Of a stretch of 62,412 nt of DNA, positions 35,182-44,959 are shown piece after piece. How positions within the stretch are numbered: position 1 is the stretch's first letter; each line of letters begins with the position of its first letter. The stretch is from Mycobacterium sp. E3198 (lineage in GTDB: Bacteria; Actinomycetota; Actinomycetes; Mycobacteriales; Mycobacteriaceae), in contig NZ_LZIS01000124.1 in NCBI RefSeq assembly GCF_001667015.1, positions 1-62,412 of the forward strand, given 5' to 3'. Under the pieces are notes generated by a model that was not told where the DNA came from, ran no database searches, and saw only the letters and a list, made by a program, of their open reading frames with translations. The position numbers were made by a program, and so were the translations under genes.

Positions 35182-37989
35182 TCAATCAGCGTCGCGCGCG
35201 AGCTGCGCCAATTGTGCGCGGGAAGTAATGCCAAGTTTGGCAAATGCGTTGTGCACGTGGGTCTTCACCGTGTGCGGGGAAAGGTGCAACTCGGCGGCCA
35301 CGTCGCGGTTGGTTGCGCCCTGTGCGATGAGATTGATCACCTTGAGTTCGGAGTCGGTGAGGCTGTCCCAGCCGGTTTTTGCCCGCGGTTGGGCGACGAT
35401 GCGCCGTTCGACGCCTAGTCGGCGCAGCGCGCGGCCGACCCGGCGGGCATCGGCGAACGCCTCGCACTCGACGTAGGTGTCGAATGCGGCATTAAGCTGA
35501 GCAACCGCCGCATCATCACGATCGATGTGGGCGAGTTCGGCGCCAGCATCCTCTGCAGCGCCCGCGTAGAGAAGCGGCCGCGACGACGATTGAAGCAACT
35601 CCGCGGCAGCCACCAATGCTGGGGCGTCACGCCCGAGTATCCCCCGGGCATATCGGGCAACCCCTGAAAACAGCGGAACCGCGGGCTGCTCGCACTCCAG
35701 CACGTCGGTGGCCTGCAGAACCCGTGCGCGCAACCCGGCATCACCGGCGGCCGAAGCCACCCGGGCGCCCAAGATCACCAGATCTAAGACCTCAGGGGTG
35801 AGTGGTGTTCCCAGCAGGGTGATGTCGCCGAGCCAGCGCATCGCGTCATGGACGTCGTCGCGCTGCCACGCCGCCAGCGCGAGCACCTGCGCCGCCGCGC
35901 GACGTACCGTAGATCCCCCGGCGGGGTAGGCGTTACGAGCATCATTTGCCATATGCTGCAGCAAGTTTCGGTCATCGGTGTGCACCGCCACTTCGGCGAG
36001 GACCGCCATGCGGATGACCTCCAGGTCGGTCGCAACCGGCGCATGTGGGCGCGGCGAAGGTTCGACCGCGGCGCGAGCGGCAGCCAACCGGCCCGCGGCG
36101 AGATGGACCCAGCCGTCAATATCCGCCCAGATATCAAGGGCCATCGCATTGTGTTCCCGGCGGGCTTGCTCTATTCCCTCGGCGACCTCGGCTGCAGCGT
36201 CGTCCAACCGGCCGACAACCGCCAAGAGGTTCGCGTGGTGCGCTGCAACCAAGCCATCGGCTGCCGTCGGATCACTTGCGTGCGCAAGCGCGTAAGCCCT
36301 CTCGAGCCGGCGCAGGGCTCGGTCCGCATAGCCGTCCGCGCAGTCGAGACATGCGAGGGTGACATCGGTTACGATCCTCGACTCGAGATCGCCCGTCGAT
36401 GCCGCGACCGCGGCGGCCTCGTCGGCCGCCCCACGGTGTCCCTCGCGTTGGTCGAACAGCAGGTTGTATGCCAGCAAGGCCAGATGGCGTGCCCGGGTGA
36501 CGTCGGTGATGCCGCCCAACTCGAGCGCCCGCCGATTCTCCTCCACGCGCCGCTGGGCGCTGTGCTTGGTGAGCGTCGGAAGCCGGAGGCGAATCTCGGC
36601 CTCTTCTTCGGGCGAGGTCGCCTCCGAGAGGGCCGCAACGGCCAACTCCTCGGCCTCGCTGTAGCGGCTGGCCCGGTTGAGCAGTTCCACCGTTTCGGCG
36701 ACGAGCGACCCACGCTCAGTGTCGTCACCGGGCAACAGTTCCAATGCGCGCCTGCACAAGTCCGCGGCTGCGCTGGCATCGCCGCGGCCAACCGACTGAG
36801 CGGCCTCCCGCAGCGCGCCGACCGCCTCCCTGTCGCCGGGCTCTGCGCTTCGCGCCAGCTGGGTGGCCACCTCGGCGGGGGCGGCGCCGATCCGCAGCAT
36901 GACTGACGCAGATTGGCGCTCCATCGCTCGCCGCAGAGACTGGGGCAACGACTGCCTGGTCGCCTCACGGAGCAAGTCGTGCCGAAACCTCAGCCGCTCA
37001 CCGTCTTCCACGAGCAGATCAGCGCGCACCGCCTCTTCGAGCGCCGACAGCAACGACGCCGGCGACCGTTCCAACATCGCGGCCAGTAAGCCTGCCGAGA
37101 ACCGGTCCGGCAGTACTCCGGCCACCCGCACCACCTCCGAAGCATCCTCGGAGAGCAGGTCCAATCGCTGCTGCATACCGACGCCCAGCCGTCGCGGCAG
37201 CGTATTTCCGGTGGCTATCACTCGCCCGCCCCTGGCGTTCAGCCGGTCTTCCTCGGCCAGGCCCTGCACAAGCTCGCTGACCAGGAACGGATTACCGTGC
37301 GCTTTGGCAGCCAGATTCAATAGAGACTCATCCGCGGTCGCCCGCACGACGTCTTGGACCATGTCGGCGACCGCATCCGGCGTCATGGCCCCCAATTGCA
37401 GGAATGTGGCATCCGCGCGTTGCAACACCGACAACGTCTCGTGCACCGCAAAGCCGCCAGCCCCGGTGCGCGCAGTCAATACCCACAACACGGGCGCATC
37501 CGGCCGCGCGGTGGCGAGCGAGCGCAGCGCCAACAGCGTGCCGTTGTCGGCCCAGTGGATGTCCTCCAACAGAATCGCCAGCGGGGTCTGTGCGGCGGCG
37601 GCATAAATAGCGTCGGCCAAATCGTGCACCACCCAGTAGCCCAGATCGGCCGAGCCACCTAGTTGGCGCAACGCCTCGGCGTCTCCCACCCGGGGATCAG
37701 CGTTGAGTGTGGCCATGAACAGCGAGAAAAACGGCACCGTCTGCTGGTACTCGAACGCCTCCCCGAACAAGGTGCGCACGCCAGACTTCTCGGCCAGCAC
37801 CAACACCTCGGTCAGCAACCGACTCTTTCCGATGCCGGGCGGCCCTTCCATGACCAGCACGCCGCCGCGGCCCTGGGCCACCGCGGTAACGAGTGCGCCG
37901 ATCTTTTTCAGCTCGTCTGCCCGCCCTCGAATCGGCGGGGTGACCAGGCGTTGGCCCCCGGTATCGAATAGGCCGGCTGGAGGCCCCAT
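35182..37989 (-). CDS. LAL-type LuxR regulator, tandem copy 2
   Basis: A 935-residue protein with the same domain order as copy 1: intact Walker A (EGPPGIGKSRLL), Walker B (AILLEDIHWAD) and LuxR HTH (NRDVAAELHLSPHTVKTHVHNAFAKLG). Long stretches are identical to copy 1, with differences concentrated in the helical middle that probably senses ligand or protein. All three copies remain open and keep catalytic residues, which suggests functional divergence rather than decay. Confidence 0.92.
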   Translation of the reverse strand: MGPPAGLFDTGGQRLVTPPIRGRADELKKIGALVTAVAQGRGGVLVMEGPPGIGKSRLLTEVLVLAEKSGVRTLFGEAFEYQQTVPFFSLFMATLNADPRVGDAEALRQLGGSADLGYWVVHDLADAIYAAAAQTPLAILLEDIHWADNGTLLALRSLATARPDAPVLWVLTARTGAGGFAVHETLSVLQRADATFLQLGAMTPDAVADMVQDVVRATADESLLNLAAKAHGNPFLVSELVQGLAEEDRLNARGGRVIATGNTLPRRLGVGMQQRLDLLSEDASEVVRVAGVLPDRFSAGLLAAMLERSPASLLSALEEAVRADLLVEDGERLRFRHDLLREATRQSLPQSLRRAMERQSASVMLRIGAAPAEVATQLARSAEPGDREAVGALREAAQSVGRGDASAAADLCRRALELLPGDDTERGSLVAETVELLNRASRYSEAEELAVAALSEATSPEEEAEIRLRLPTLTKHSAQRRVEENRRALELGGITDVTRARHLALLAYNLLFDQREGHRGAADEAAAVAASTGDLESRIVTDVTLACLDCADGYADRALRRLERAYALAHASDPTAADGLVAAHHANLLAVVGRLDDAAAEVAEGIEQARREHNAMALDIWADIDGWVHLAAGRLAAARAAVEPSPRPHAPVATDLEVIRMAVLAEVAVHTDDRNLLQHMANDARNAYPAGGSTVRRAAAQVLALAAWQRDDVHDAMRWLGDITLLGTPLTPEVLDLVILGARVASAAGDAGLRARVLQATDVLECEQPAVPLFSGVARYARGILGRDAPALVAAAELLQSSSRPLLYAGAAEDAGAELAHIDRDDAAVAQLNAAFDTYVECEAFADARRVGRALRRLGVERRIVAQPRAKTGWDSLTDSELKVINLIAQGATNRDVAAELHLSPHTVKTHVHNAFAKLGITSRAQLAQLARDAD

Positions 37990-38079
37990 CGAGTGTCCTG
38001 TCTAGGTCTAATTACCGGAGTCCCATTGCAGTGCACGTTATCGCAGGCCGTACACGCCATCAACGAGATTTGCTGTCGA

Positions 38080-40875
38080 TCAATCGGCGCCGCGGATGAG
38101 CTCGGTCAATTGGGCTCGGGAAGTGATGCCGAGCTTGGCAAAAGCATTGTGCACGTGTGTCTTGACGGTGTGAGGGGAGAGTTGCAGTTGCTCCGCGACG
38201 GAGCGGTTGGTCGCGCCGTCGGCGATGAGGTTGATGACCTTGAGTTCGGAGTCGGTGAGGCTGTCCCAGCCCGTTTTTGCCCGCGGTTGGGCGACTATGC
38301 GGCGTTCGACGCCGAGTCGGCGCAGCACGCGGCCGACGCGGCGGGCATCGGCGATCGCTTCGCATTCGGTGTAGGTGTCGAATGCCGCGTTCAGCTGGTC
38401 GAGCGCCTCGGCGTTGCGCTGTGCGCGGCTCAGCTCGCCGCCGGCGTCCTCTGCAGCGGCTGCGTAAAGCAGCGGTCGCTTCGACAAGCTAAGCGACTCC
38501 GCAGCGGCGACCAGTGCCTGGACGTCACGTTCGATGAGACCCCGGGTGTGCTGAGCGACCGCGGTGAACAAGGGGACCACCTGCCCCTCGCGTTCGAGCA
38601 CCTCAACGGCGTCCAGCAGACGCGCTAGCAGGCCGGCATCCCCGGCGGCTGACGCCACCCGGGCGGTCAAGGTCAGCTGATCCAAAACCGTAGGCAAGAA
38701 GGGTGTCATGAGTATCGAGATATCGCCCCCGAGCCAGCGCACCGCCTCATGGACGTCGTCGCGCTGCCATGCCGCCAGTCCCAGCAGGCCCGCCGCCTCC
38801 CGACGTACGGCGGGCGAACCGTTGGAGTAGGCATCGCGCGCCGCACTCGTCGTCTCTAGCAACAACGTTCGGTCGTCGGTACGCGCCGCGACCTCCGCCA
38901 GGAGGAACATGCGCCTCGCGTCTACGTAAGTCGACCCCGTTCGATCCGGCGCCGGCAGCCATTCGATGGCGGCCCGGGAAGCCGACAGCCGGCCCGCGGC
39001 CACCTCCACCACCCCTGCCGTCAGAGCCCAGATGTGAAGCGCCATGCCGTCGCGTTGCTTGCGGGATTTTTCCATGTGGCCTGCGACCAGTGCCGCGGCA
39101 TCTTCCAACCGTCCAACCACGGCAAGCAGATTTGCCAGGTGGATCGCAGCGAGGTGATGAGCGGTTGCATCGCCCTCGGGGGTCAGGGCTTCAAGTTCCT
39201 CGACCCGGTGTAGCGCGCGGTCCGCGTACCCGCTCGCGCACTCGAGACAGGCAAGCGCTACTCCGGACAGGATGTTCGCCTCAAGATCGCCGGTGGATGC
39301 AGCGGCGGCCGCCGCCTCGTCGGCTGCCGAGCTGTCATGTCCATGTTGGCCGTACATCGCCAGGTTGTACGCCAGCCATGCCTGATGTCGTGCCCGCGTG
39401 ATGTCGCTCACGTTGGGCAGCTGGAGGGCGCGGCGGTTCTCTTCCATGTGTCGCGATGTCGTATCGGTGGTTACCGTCGGGAGCCGGAGGCGAATCGCGG
39501 CCTCTTCCTCGGGCGTCAGCGCGGCAGACAGCGTGCTGCTGGCCAACCTTTCCGCCTCCTCGTAGCGGGTGGCCCGATTGAGCAGCACGATCGTTTCTGC
39601 GACGAGTGGCCCGCGTCCTGGATCTTGGGGTAGCAGGAGCTCCAACGCGCGGATGCTCAAATCCGAGGCCGCGCCCGGATCGCTAGCGGCCACCGCCTGT
39701 GCGGCTTGGCGGAGCGCGGAGATCGCGGCCTGATCGCCCACCTCGGCGCTGCGGGCGAGCTGCGTGGCGACCTCCTCAGGCGCGGCCCCCGTGTCCAACA
39801 TGATGGTTGCCGATTGCCGCTCCATCGCCCGGCGCAACGACTGGGGCAAGGATTGCCGCGTCGCTTCGCGCAGCAGATCGTGACGAAACTTCAGCTGATC
39901 ACCGTCCTCGATGAGTATGTCTGCGCGCACAGCCTCTTCGACCGCCGATACCAGGGCGGACGGTCGGCGTTCCAGCATCGTGGCGAGCAGCTGGGCCGAG
40001 AACCGGTCAGGCAGCACTGCGGCTACCTGCACCACTCGGCTCGCGGCGTCGGAGAGCTGGTCAAGTCGCTGCTGCATGGTGTCGTTGAGCCGTCGGGGCA
40101 AGTCCTCTCCGGTGGCGACCGCTCGGCCGCCGCTGACAGCGAGCCTGCCCTCCTCGTCCAGTCCTCGCACCAGCTCCGTCAGCAGGAAAGGGTTGCCGTG
40201 GGCCCGGCCCGCCAAATTCAGGAGAGACGCATCGGCGTTGGCTCGCACGGCGTCCTGCACGATGTCGGCGACCGCGCTCGGTGTCATAGCCGCCAAGCGC
40301 AGAAACCTGGCGTCCTCGCGTTCCAGCGCGGTCAGTGTCTCGCGAACGGCGGGTCCGCCGGCGCCGGTTCGTGCGGTGAGCACCCACAGCACCGGAACGT
40401 CGGCTCGCGTCGCGGCTAGCGACCGCAGCGCGAGCAGCGTGGCGTTGTCCGCCCAGTGGATATCCTCGAGGACGATCGCCAACGGTTTTCGCGACGCGGC
40501 GCCATGTATGGCGGCTTGCAGATCGCGCACCACCCAGTAGCGGACATCGGCCGACGCGCCCAAGCGACGCAAGGCCTCCGGGTCACCAACGGGAGGATCC
40601 GCACGCAGGGTCGCCATGAAGAGCGAGAAAAACGGTACCGTCTGCTGGTACTCGAAAGCCTCGCCAAATAGTGTCCGAACACCGGCCTTCTCGGCGAGCG
40701 TCAAGACTTCGGTCAACAAGCGGCTCTTCCCGATGCCCGGTGGTCCCTCGATGACCAGCACGCCGCCGCGTCCCTGAGCGACCTCCGCGATCAACCCCGC
40801 GATCGCCTTCAGCTCATCCGCCCGACCACGAATCGGCGGTATCTGCAGGTTTCCTGACATCCTTGCGGTGCTCAC
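38080..40875 (-). CDS. LAL-type LuxR regulator, tandem copy 3
   Basis: About 931 residues from the GTG at 40875 (G-rich ribosome-binding region upstream); ATG at 40860 is an alternative, and the open frame continues to 41109. Domains: IRGRADELKAI, Walker A EGPPGIGKSRLL, Walker B AIVLEDIHWAD, helical middle, LuxR HTH (NRSVAEQLQLSPHTVKTHVHNAFAKLG). It is the most diverged of the three. The 40876-41203 region contains no separate gene that I can support. Confidence 0.9.
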   Translation of the reverse strand: MSTARMSGNLQIPPIRGRADELKAIAGLIAEVAQGRGGVLVIEGPPGIGKSRLLTEVLTLAEKAGVRTLFGEAFEYQQTVPFFSLFMATLRADPPVGDPEALRRLGASADVRYWVVRDLQAAIHGAASRKPLAIVLEDIHWADNATLLALRSLAATRADVPVLWVLTARTGAGGPAVRETLTALEREDARFLRLAAMTPSAVADIVQDAVRANADASLLNLAGRAHGNPFLLTELVRGLDEEGRLAVSGGRAVATGEDLPRRLNDTMQQRLDQLSDAASRVVQVAAVLPDRFSAQLLATMLERRPSALVSAVEEAVRADILIEDGDQLKFRHDLLREATRQSLPQSLRRAMERQSATIMLDTGAAPEEVATQLARSAEVGDQAAISALRQAAQAVAASDPGAASDLSIRALELLLPQDPGRGPLVAETIVLLNRATRYEEAERLASSTLSAALTPEEEAAIRLRLPTVTTDTTSRHMEENRRALQLPNVSDITRARHQAWLAYNLAMYGQHGHDSSAADEAAAAAASTGDLEANILSGVALACLECASGYADRALHRVEELEALTPEGDATAHHLAAIHLANLLAVVGRLEDAAALVAGHMEKSRKQRDGMALHIWALTAGVVEVAAGRLSASRAAIEWLPAPDRTGSTYVDARRMFLLAEVAARTDDRTLLLETTSAARDAYSNGSPAVRREAAGLLGLAAWQRDDVHEAVRWLGGDISILMTPFLPTVLDQLTLTARVASAAGDAGLLARLLDAVEVLEREGQVVPLFTAVAQHTRGLIERDVQALVAAAESLSLSKRPLLYAAAAEDAGGELSRAQRNAEALDQLNAAFDTYTECEAIADARRVGRVLRRLGVERRIVAQPRAKTGWDSLTDSELKVINLIADGATNRSVAEQLQLSPHTVKTHVHNAFAKLGITSRAQLTELIRGAD

Positions 40876-41203
40876 GCGAACCGCCGCCCCCCGACCTGAC
40901 GTCGGCGGGCGGAAGACCTCCCCGTTGTGTCGTCCACAGTTCTCGCCACCGTAAGCGCTGGTAGTTAGTCTAGGCGCTTTGGTTCGCCCAGTTTGCTCTG
41001 AATCGCGTTCGACCAGTTGTTGCGACGGACCCGGCGCATGCGCCGGCCCGGATGTGCGGGGATGATCTCCGGGAACGTGCGTGGTAGAAGCAACCGGGTT
41101 GACTCTCATCGGAGCCTGCTCTCAGACGGGGCGGTGAGTAACCTGCGATTGAAGTTGGCGCAGGCGACGTGAACCAGCGGCCGTGTCGCCCCGAATAGCC
41201 GCT

Positions 41204-41419
41204 TCATGCTGCCACCTGGACTTCCACCGACAGGTAGTCGGCTATGCCGTGTGTTGCCGGCCAGTCCCCATTGCGCGCCGCTCGGCCGAGCAACTCTACT
41301 AATGGACTGCAGGCGCCCAACTCGGCCAGCCATGAGGCCACCGTCGGCGCGATGTCATCTGCTTGGACGCGCACGGTACGACCGTCGTGTAGGCGATCGG
41401 TAACCTGATAGGTAGTCAT
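41204..41419 (-). CDS. Hypothetical small protein (71 residues)
   Basis: An ORF starting MTTYQVTDRLHDGRTVRVQ. AGGGTG precedes the ATG at 41419, which is preferred to the frame running to 41500. It has a predicted beta-rich start and a helical middle (VASWLAELGACSPLVELLGRA). It is divergent from the AcoR-like gene and so may be controlled from the same operator region (41564-41605). Confidence 0.55.
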   Translation of the reverse strand: MTTYQVTDRLHDGRTVRVQADDIAPTVASWLAELGACSPLVELLGRAARNGDWPATHGIADYLSVEVQVAA

Positions 41420-41563
41420 TTCACCCTGCCTTCGCTGGATCATGTCGCGGCTGTCGCACTGCATCGGGCGGATCGTGCGGTGTTGCCTGCTCACCGTCAC
41501 CCTTTCGATGAGTTCGATGTATTAGCTGACGTGATCCATCACACCCTCGCGGGCGTATACTGA

Positions 41564-41605
41564 GCGTCTCAATCTGAGCAGGTTTGCGCGTCTCAATCTG
41601 AGACG
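41564..41605. promoter_or_regulatory. Paired CGTCTCA operator upstream of the AcoR-like gene
   Basis: GCGTCTCA-ATC-TGAGCA (41564-41580) and CGTCTCA-ATC-TGAGACG (41589-41605), 24 nt apart, 54 nt before the AcoR-like start. It matches the pair at 29757-29798. Position and symmetry suit autoregulation by the Fis-type regulator. Confidence 0.7.
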
Positions 41606-41658
41606 TCGGTAGTGGGGGCGGCCGCACCGCTGGGTCGGAGAGCGAGGTCCATGCGTCG

Positions 41659-43425
41659 ATGAGTTTGCGGGGCGACGTCCAACTCAACGTTTGCCGGGTG
41701 CGGGAACAGTTCTTGTGCGAGGGCTCCTTGGGTGGGGAGACCTTGCCACCAGGCGTGCTCGGCTCCTGGCGTCGGTCGCAGGCCCTGCGGGTAAACCCCG
41801 ACCGGGTCGAGCTCCCGTATGTGCGTGAACCAAACACCGGCTCGCGGCTGGCGCGTGCGGCAGCGCCGGTGCTGCAGCGCGTCACCGATGACCTGGCTGC
41901 GCAAGCCGTCAGCGTCGTCCTGACATCAAACGACGGGGTGGTGCTTGAACGGACCGCCGCAGAAGTGTCCATCCTGAACGCGTTGGACACGGTGAGCCTA
42001 GTGCCGGGCTTTGGTTTGTCTGAAGAAGTGGCGGGCACCAACGGGATTGGCACCGCACTGGAGACGGGGCGGCCCGCGTTCATCCGTGGTGGCGAGCACT
42101 ACGTCGAAATGTTCACGGGTTTCTCTTGCGCGGGGACGCCGATCCGAGATCCTATAACGCGCAGGATAATCGGTGCCGTTAATCTGAGTTGTCGGGCCGA
42201 CGACTCCTATCCACTGTTGCTTGCGTTGGCGACTAGCGCCGGTCGCGAAATTGAGGACCGCATGCGGGTGCTGGCTCATGAGGGTGAGACCGCGCTGCTG
42301 GAGGCGTATCTGCAGCAGGCGCGGCGGTCTTCTGGCGGGGTCCTTGCGATCGGTGGCGACGTGGTGTTGATGAACCCCTATCTGCGTCGGACACTTCACG
42401 GTAACGATCAGACCGTGCTGCTCGAACATGCCTCGGAACTAGTCAGCTCCGCGCTCTCGGGCACGGCGCTGGCTGTTCTGCCAAGCGGGCACGTCGCCAA
42501 GATTACTGCCGCCGACCGCTCGACGATTAGCTCTGGTCGGACCAATGGCGTTTTCCACGTTGATATTTCGTCCCAGACAGACTCACGGCGCCCTCAAATC
42601 GCCGCTACGGCGCGCACACGCATCCCTGGCCTGGCTGGCCGCGATGGCGCCTGGCTGCGCTGCTGCCAGGAGGTGCAGCAGTGCTGCAGCGACGGTCACT
42701 GGGTGATGATCGAGGGAGAGAAAGGATCCGGTCGGGCGCGACTGGCCCAGGCGGTGGCGCAGCACGTGAAACCGGGCCGAACCGTTCGGGTGCTGCGTCC
42801 CAATACTTTCCCCAGCGCGACCCGTCTCGTCGCGGAGCTGGCGGCTGAGTCAGGCGATGAAGACTTCGCGGTGGTCATCGCCGATGTGGATGATATCGAC
42901 AACGACACACTTGAATCGATCACCTCGATGCTGACCATGCGCGCAGGCCGGGGGTGGATCGCGGCGACCAAAAGTTCCGCGCCTCCTGCAGCACCGATCA
43001 AGGCGCTGTTGCAGCTGTTTACCCACACAGTCACAGTGCCGGCGCTGCGACACAGGATTGACGACATCAAGGAATTGGTGCCCGTGTTGCTGCGCGAGAT
43101 CACTCGGGGTGCTGATGTTGAGCTGGCACCCGATGCTGTGCGCCAACTCAGCAGGCTGCCGTGGCCGGGGAACGTCGCTCAACTACGGCGGGTTCTGACC
43201 GAAACCGTAGTCCGCCAACGATCGGGCATTGTCGGCGCCGACAAGTTGCCGCCGGAGTGCCGATCCGTCACGCGGCGGAAGCTGACGCAGATGGAAGCCC
43301 TTGAACGCGACGCGATTGTTCGTAGCTTGCAAGACCACGGTGGCAACAAGCAAGAGGCGGCTCGCGCCTTGGGTATGTCGCGGGCGACCATCTACCGCAA
43401 GATAAACGATTACGGCATCGAGTAG
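41659..43425 (+). CDS. AcoR-like GAF / degenerate AAA+ / Fis-HTH regulator
   Basis: A 588-residue regulator. An N-terminal segment and GAF-type sensor (PGFGLSEEVAGTNGIGTALETG near residue 115, SCAGTPIRDPITRRIIGAVNLS near 153) are followed by an AAA+ domain with a weakened Walker A (IEGEKGSGRARLAQ, Lys replaced by Arg) and no GAFTGA sigma-54 loop. A Fis-type HTH ends it (ALERDAIVRSLQDHGGNKQEAARALGMSRATIYRKI). As in other actinobacterial AcoR relatives it cannot use sigma-54 and probably activates sigma-70-type promoters. Its operator is probably the CGTCTCA pair. Confidence 0.88.
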   Translation: MSLRGDVQLNVCRVREQFLCEGSLGGETLPPGVLGSWRRSQALRVNPDRVELPYVREPNTGSRLARAAAPVLQRVTDDLAAQAVSVVLTSNDGVVLERTAAEVSILNALDTVSLVPGFGLSEEVAGTNGIGTALETGRPAFIRGGEHYVEMFTGFSCAGTPIRDPITRRIIGAVNLSCRADDSYPLLLALATSAGREIEDRMRVLAHEGETALLEAYLQQARRSSGGVLAIGGDVVLMNPYLRRTLHGNDQTVLLEHASELVSSALSGTALAVLPSGHVAKITAADRSTISSGRTNGVFHVDISSQTDSRRPQIAATARTRIPGLAGRDGAWLRCCQEVQQCCSDGHWVMIEGEKGSGRARLAQAVAQHVKPGRTVRVLRPNTFPSATRLVAELAAESGDEDFAVVIADVDDIDNDTLESITSMLTMRAGRGWIAATKSSAPPAAPIKALLQLFTHTVTVPALRHRIDDIKELVPVLLREITRGADVELAPDAVRQLSRLPWPGNVAQLRRVLTETVVRQRSGIVGADKLPPECRSVTRRKLTQMEALERDAIVRSLQDHGGNKQEAARALGMSRATIYRKINDYGIE

Positions 43426-43699
43426 CATCCCTTCAGTTTCGAGCCCAAAAGCATTGACTTGCAATCGTTATCGCGAAGTTGCCCCCGATTGCAGGTACGG
43501 CGCGTTGATGCCGAGAATGATTGACGGTAGCAATTACGACGGCTTGGCCGGTCTCCCGGACATCGATCTAGGCCTCTACTCGCCCGCCGCGGCAACACCA
43601 TGATTCGGGCGCCGCGGTGCAAACATCGTCTAGATCGAGGACGGCAACCGCGGGCTGCATTGGGCCCGGACTGTGCGATCCGGCTACGGGCTGGTGTCC

Positions 43700-43741
43700 T
43701 CACCCGGGTGATTGACGCTGGTGGGTGAAGACAGCTCACCC
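43700..43741 (+). promoter_or_regulatory. Four-armed palindromic box, copy 6
   Basis: TCACCCGGGTGA (43700-43711), 11 nt, GGGTGA-AGACAGC-TCACCC (43723-43741); all four arms perfect. It lies 197 nt before the chimeric ORF at 43939. The rest of the 43426-43938 gap holds no gene. Confidence 0.78.
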
Positions 43742-43938
43742 GGCAGCCCGTCAGGCTTGACTGCCGACGGGCTCGACCCGGGAAGGTGACTGAGTTATGG
43801 GCGCAGAGTGCGGCGGTAAGCACTACGCAGTGGCCGGCGGCAAGCCGGCATCGGACGCCAAGCCGGCTCCACCTCATCGATCGCGGTGGCAGCGCCATGT
43901 ATCTAGCGAACTTTGATCAAGCAATGACCGGAGCGCCA

Positions 43939-44529
43939 ATGACGATCTTCAACAAACGCTTTCGTCGCCGCCGCACGGAGTCGGCCCGCCAGTTGCCGCA
44001 TCGTCAACCTCTGACCGGGGATTGCTCAATTGCCCACGCGAGTTGGACTCCGCGCATCGACCTCAATGACTCGCGATACATAATCCGAAACACGGTCGGC
44101 GCCCAACGCGGGTGGAGGTGGGCCTGGGTCGGCGGCCTACACATCGCCATGAGACAAATCGTGGGATGGGCAATCGTGTTCCTGGCATCGTGGGGGATTG
44201 GACTAGTGGTTGCGGCGTGGATCGTTCCCGGAGTGTGGTTGTCGGTACCGGGGTTCATCGTCGGCGTGCTGGCGTTCGCCGTTATGCAGGCCATCCTGTC
44301 CTTGACGATGTTGAAGTTGCCTCGTGAGTACGCGTCGCTGCTCCTTGGGGGCACCGGCTTGGCATTGACGGTCGTCGCGTTGGTCCTCGCGTCGATATCG
44401 AATCACGGACTCTCTATTGATGGCACGCCATCCTGGGTGGCCACAACGGTTGTGGTGTGGCTCGTGACGACGATCGGGGCCATCACGGCACCTGAGTTAC
44501 TCATCTGCGCCGGGGCCGACTCGACCTGA
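43939..44529 (+). CDS. Chimera: truncated MsrP-like N-terminus joined to a membrane protein
   Basis: A 196-residue ORF. The first approx. 60 residues (NKRFRRRRTESARQLP, then TPRIDLNDSRYIIRNTVG) match the start of the molybdoenzyme at 20187, and even the leader GGAGCGCCA resembles its GGAGCACCA. Homology ends near 44110. From the internal ATG at 44149 a separate protein with four membrane helices begins (IVGWAIVFLASWGIGLVVAAWIV, SLLLGGTGLALTVVALVLA), of no recognised family. Either the ORF is a true fusion or the membrane protein starts at 44149 behind a pseudogene remnant. Confidence 0.55.
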   Translation: MTIFNKRFRRRRTESARQLPHRQPLTGDCSIAHASWTPRIDLNDSRYIIRNTVGAQRGWRWAWVGGLHIAMRQIVGWAIVFLASWGIGLVVAAWIVPGVWLSVPGFIVGVLAFAVMQAILSLTMLKLPREYASLLLGGTGLALTVVALVLASISNHGLSIDGTPSWVATTVVVWLVTTIGAITAPELLICAGADST

Positions 44530-44647
44530 CCTACACAGGCCGGCGCTGACGGGTGTACGCCGGTGGCCCACGTTGAGTTTCCGCATTTCGCGGGCTCACG
44601 CAATGAATAAGTCTTTGACATGTCGCAGGAGGACGGAGGGAGCGGTA

Positions 44648-44959
44648 ATGGGAGACACGCATCACGATCCGACGGATCACTCTCGTACCACGCAACCGCA
44701 CGCGGGCATCGCGGTAAAGGATAATTTTTTCTGGCCAGGCTTGATTCTGCTGACCGTAGCGACGTTTGGTCTGATCAGCACGGCGGCAGAAGCCGCGTAC
44801 CGGCATTACGAATGGCTTTCCACCTCGATGCTCATTGCTGTTCTCGGCGCCGTCGCCGGAGCCCTGTGGATCGCGATTGAGTTGCGCCGGGTGAGGCGCA
44901 TCGATGCCCAATGGGACGCTGAGCACCCAGGCGGTCGGACGCGCCCGCGCGCTCGCTGA
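44648..44959 (+). CDS. usfY: UsfY-family membrane protein
   Basis: A 103-residue protein. It begins MGDTHHDPTDHSRTTQPHAG, has two hydrophobic segments (FWPGLILLTVATFGLIS, STSMLIAVLGAVAGALWIAI) and ends with a basic tail (LRRVRRIDAQWDAEHPG). This matches UsfY, which in M. tuberculosis lies just upstream of usfX-sigF. Here no sigF lies nearby, so it is a paralog or a displaced copy. Function unknown; stress-induced expression is known for the family. Confidence 0.78.
   Translation: MGDTHHDPTDHSRTTQPHAGIAVKDNFFWPGLILLTVATFGLISTAAEAAYRHYEWLSTSMLIAVLGAVAGALWIAIELRRVRRIDAQWDAEHPGGRTRPRAR

Noticed and set aside
32280..41109. Adenylate-cyclase domain in the LAL regulators
   Set aside because: Some M. 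tuberculosis relatives have one, but these proteins begin directly with the ATPase domain and show no cyclase motif.
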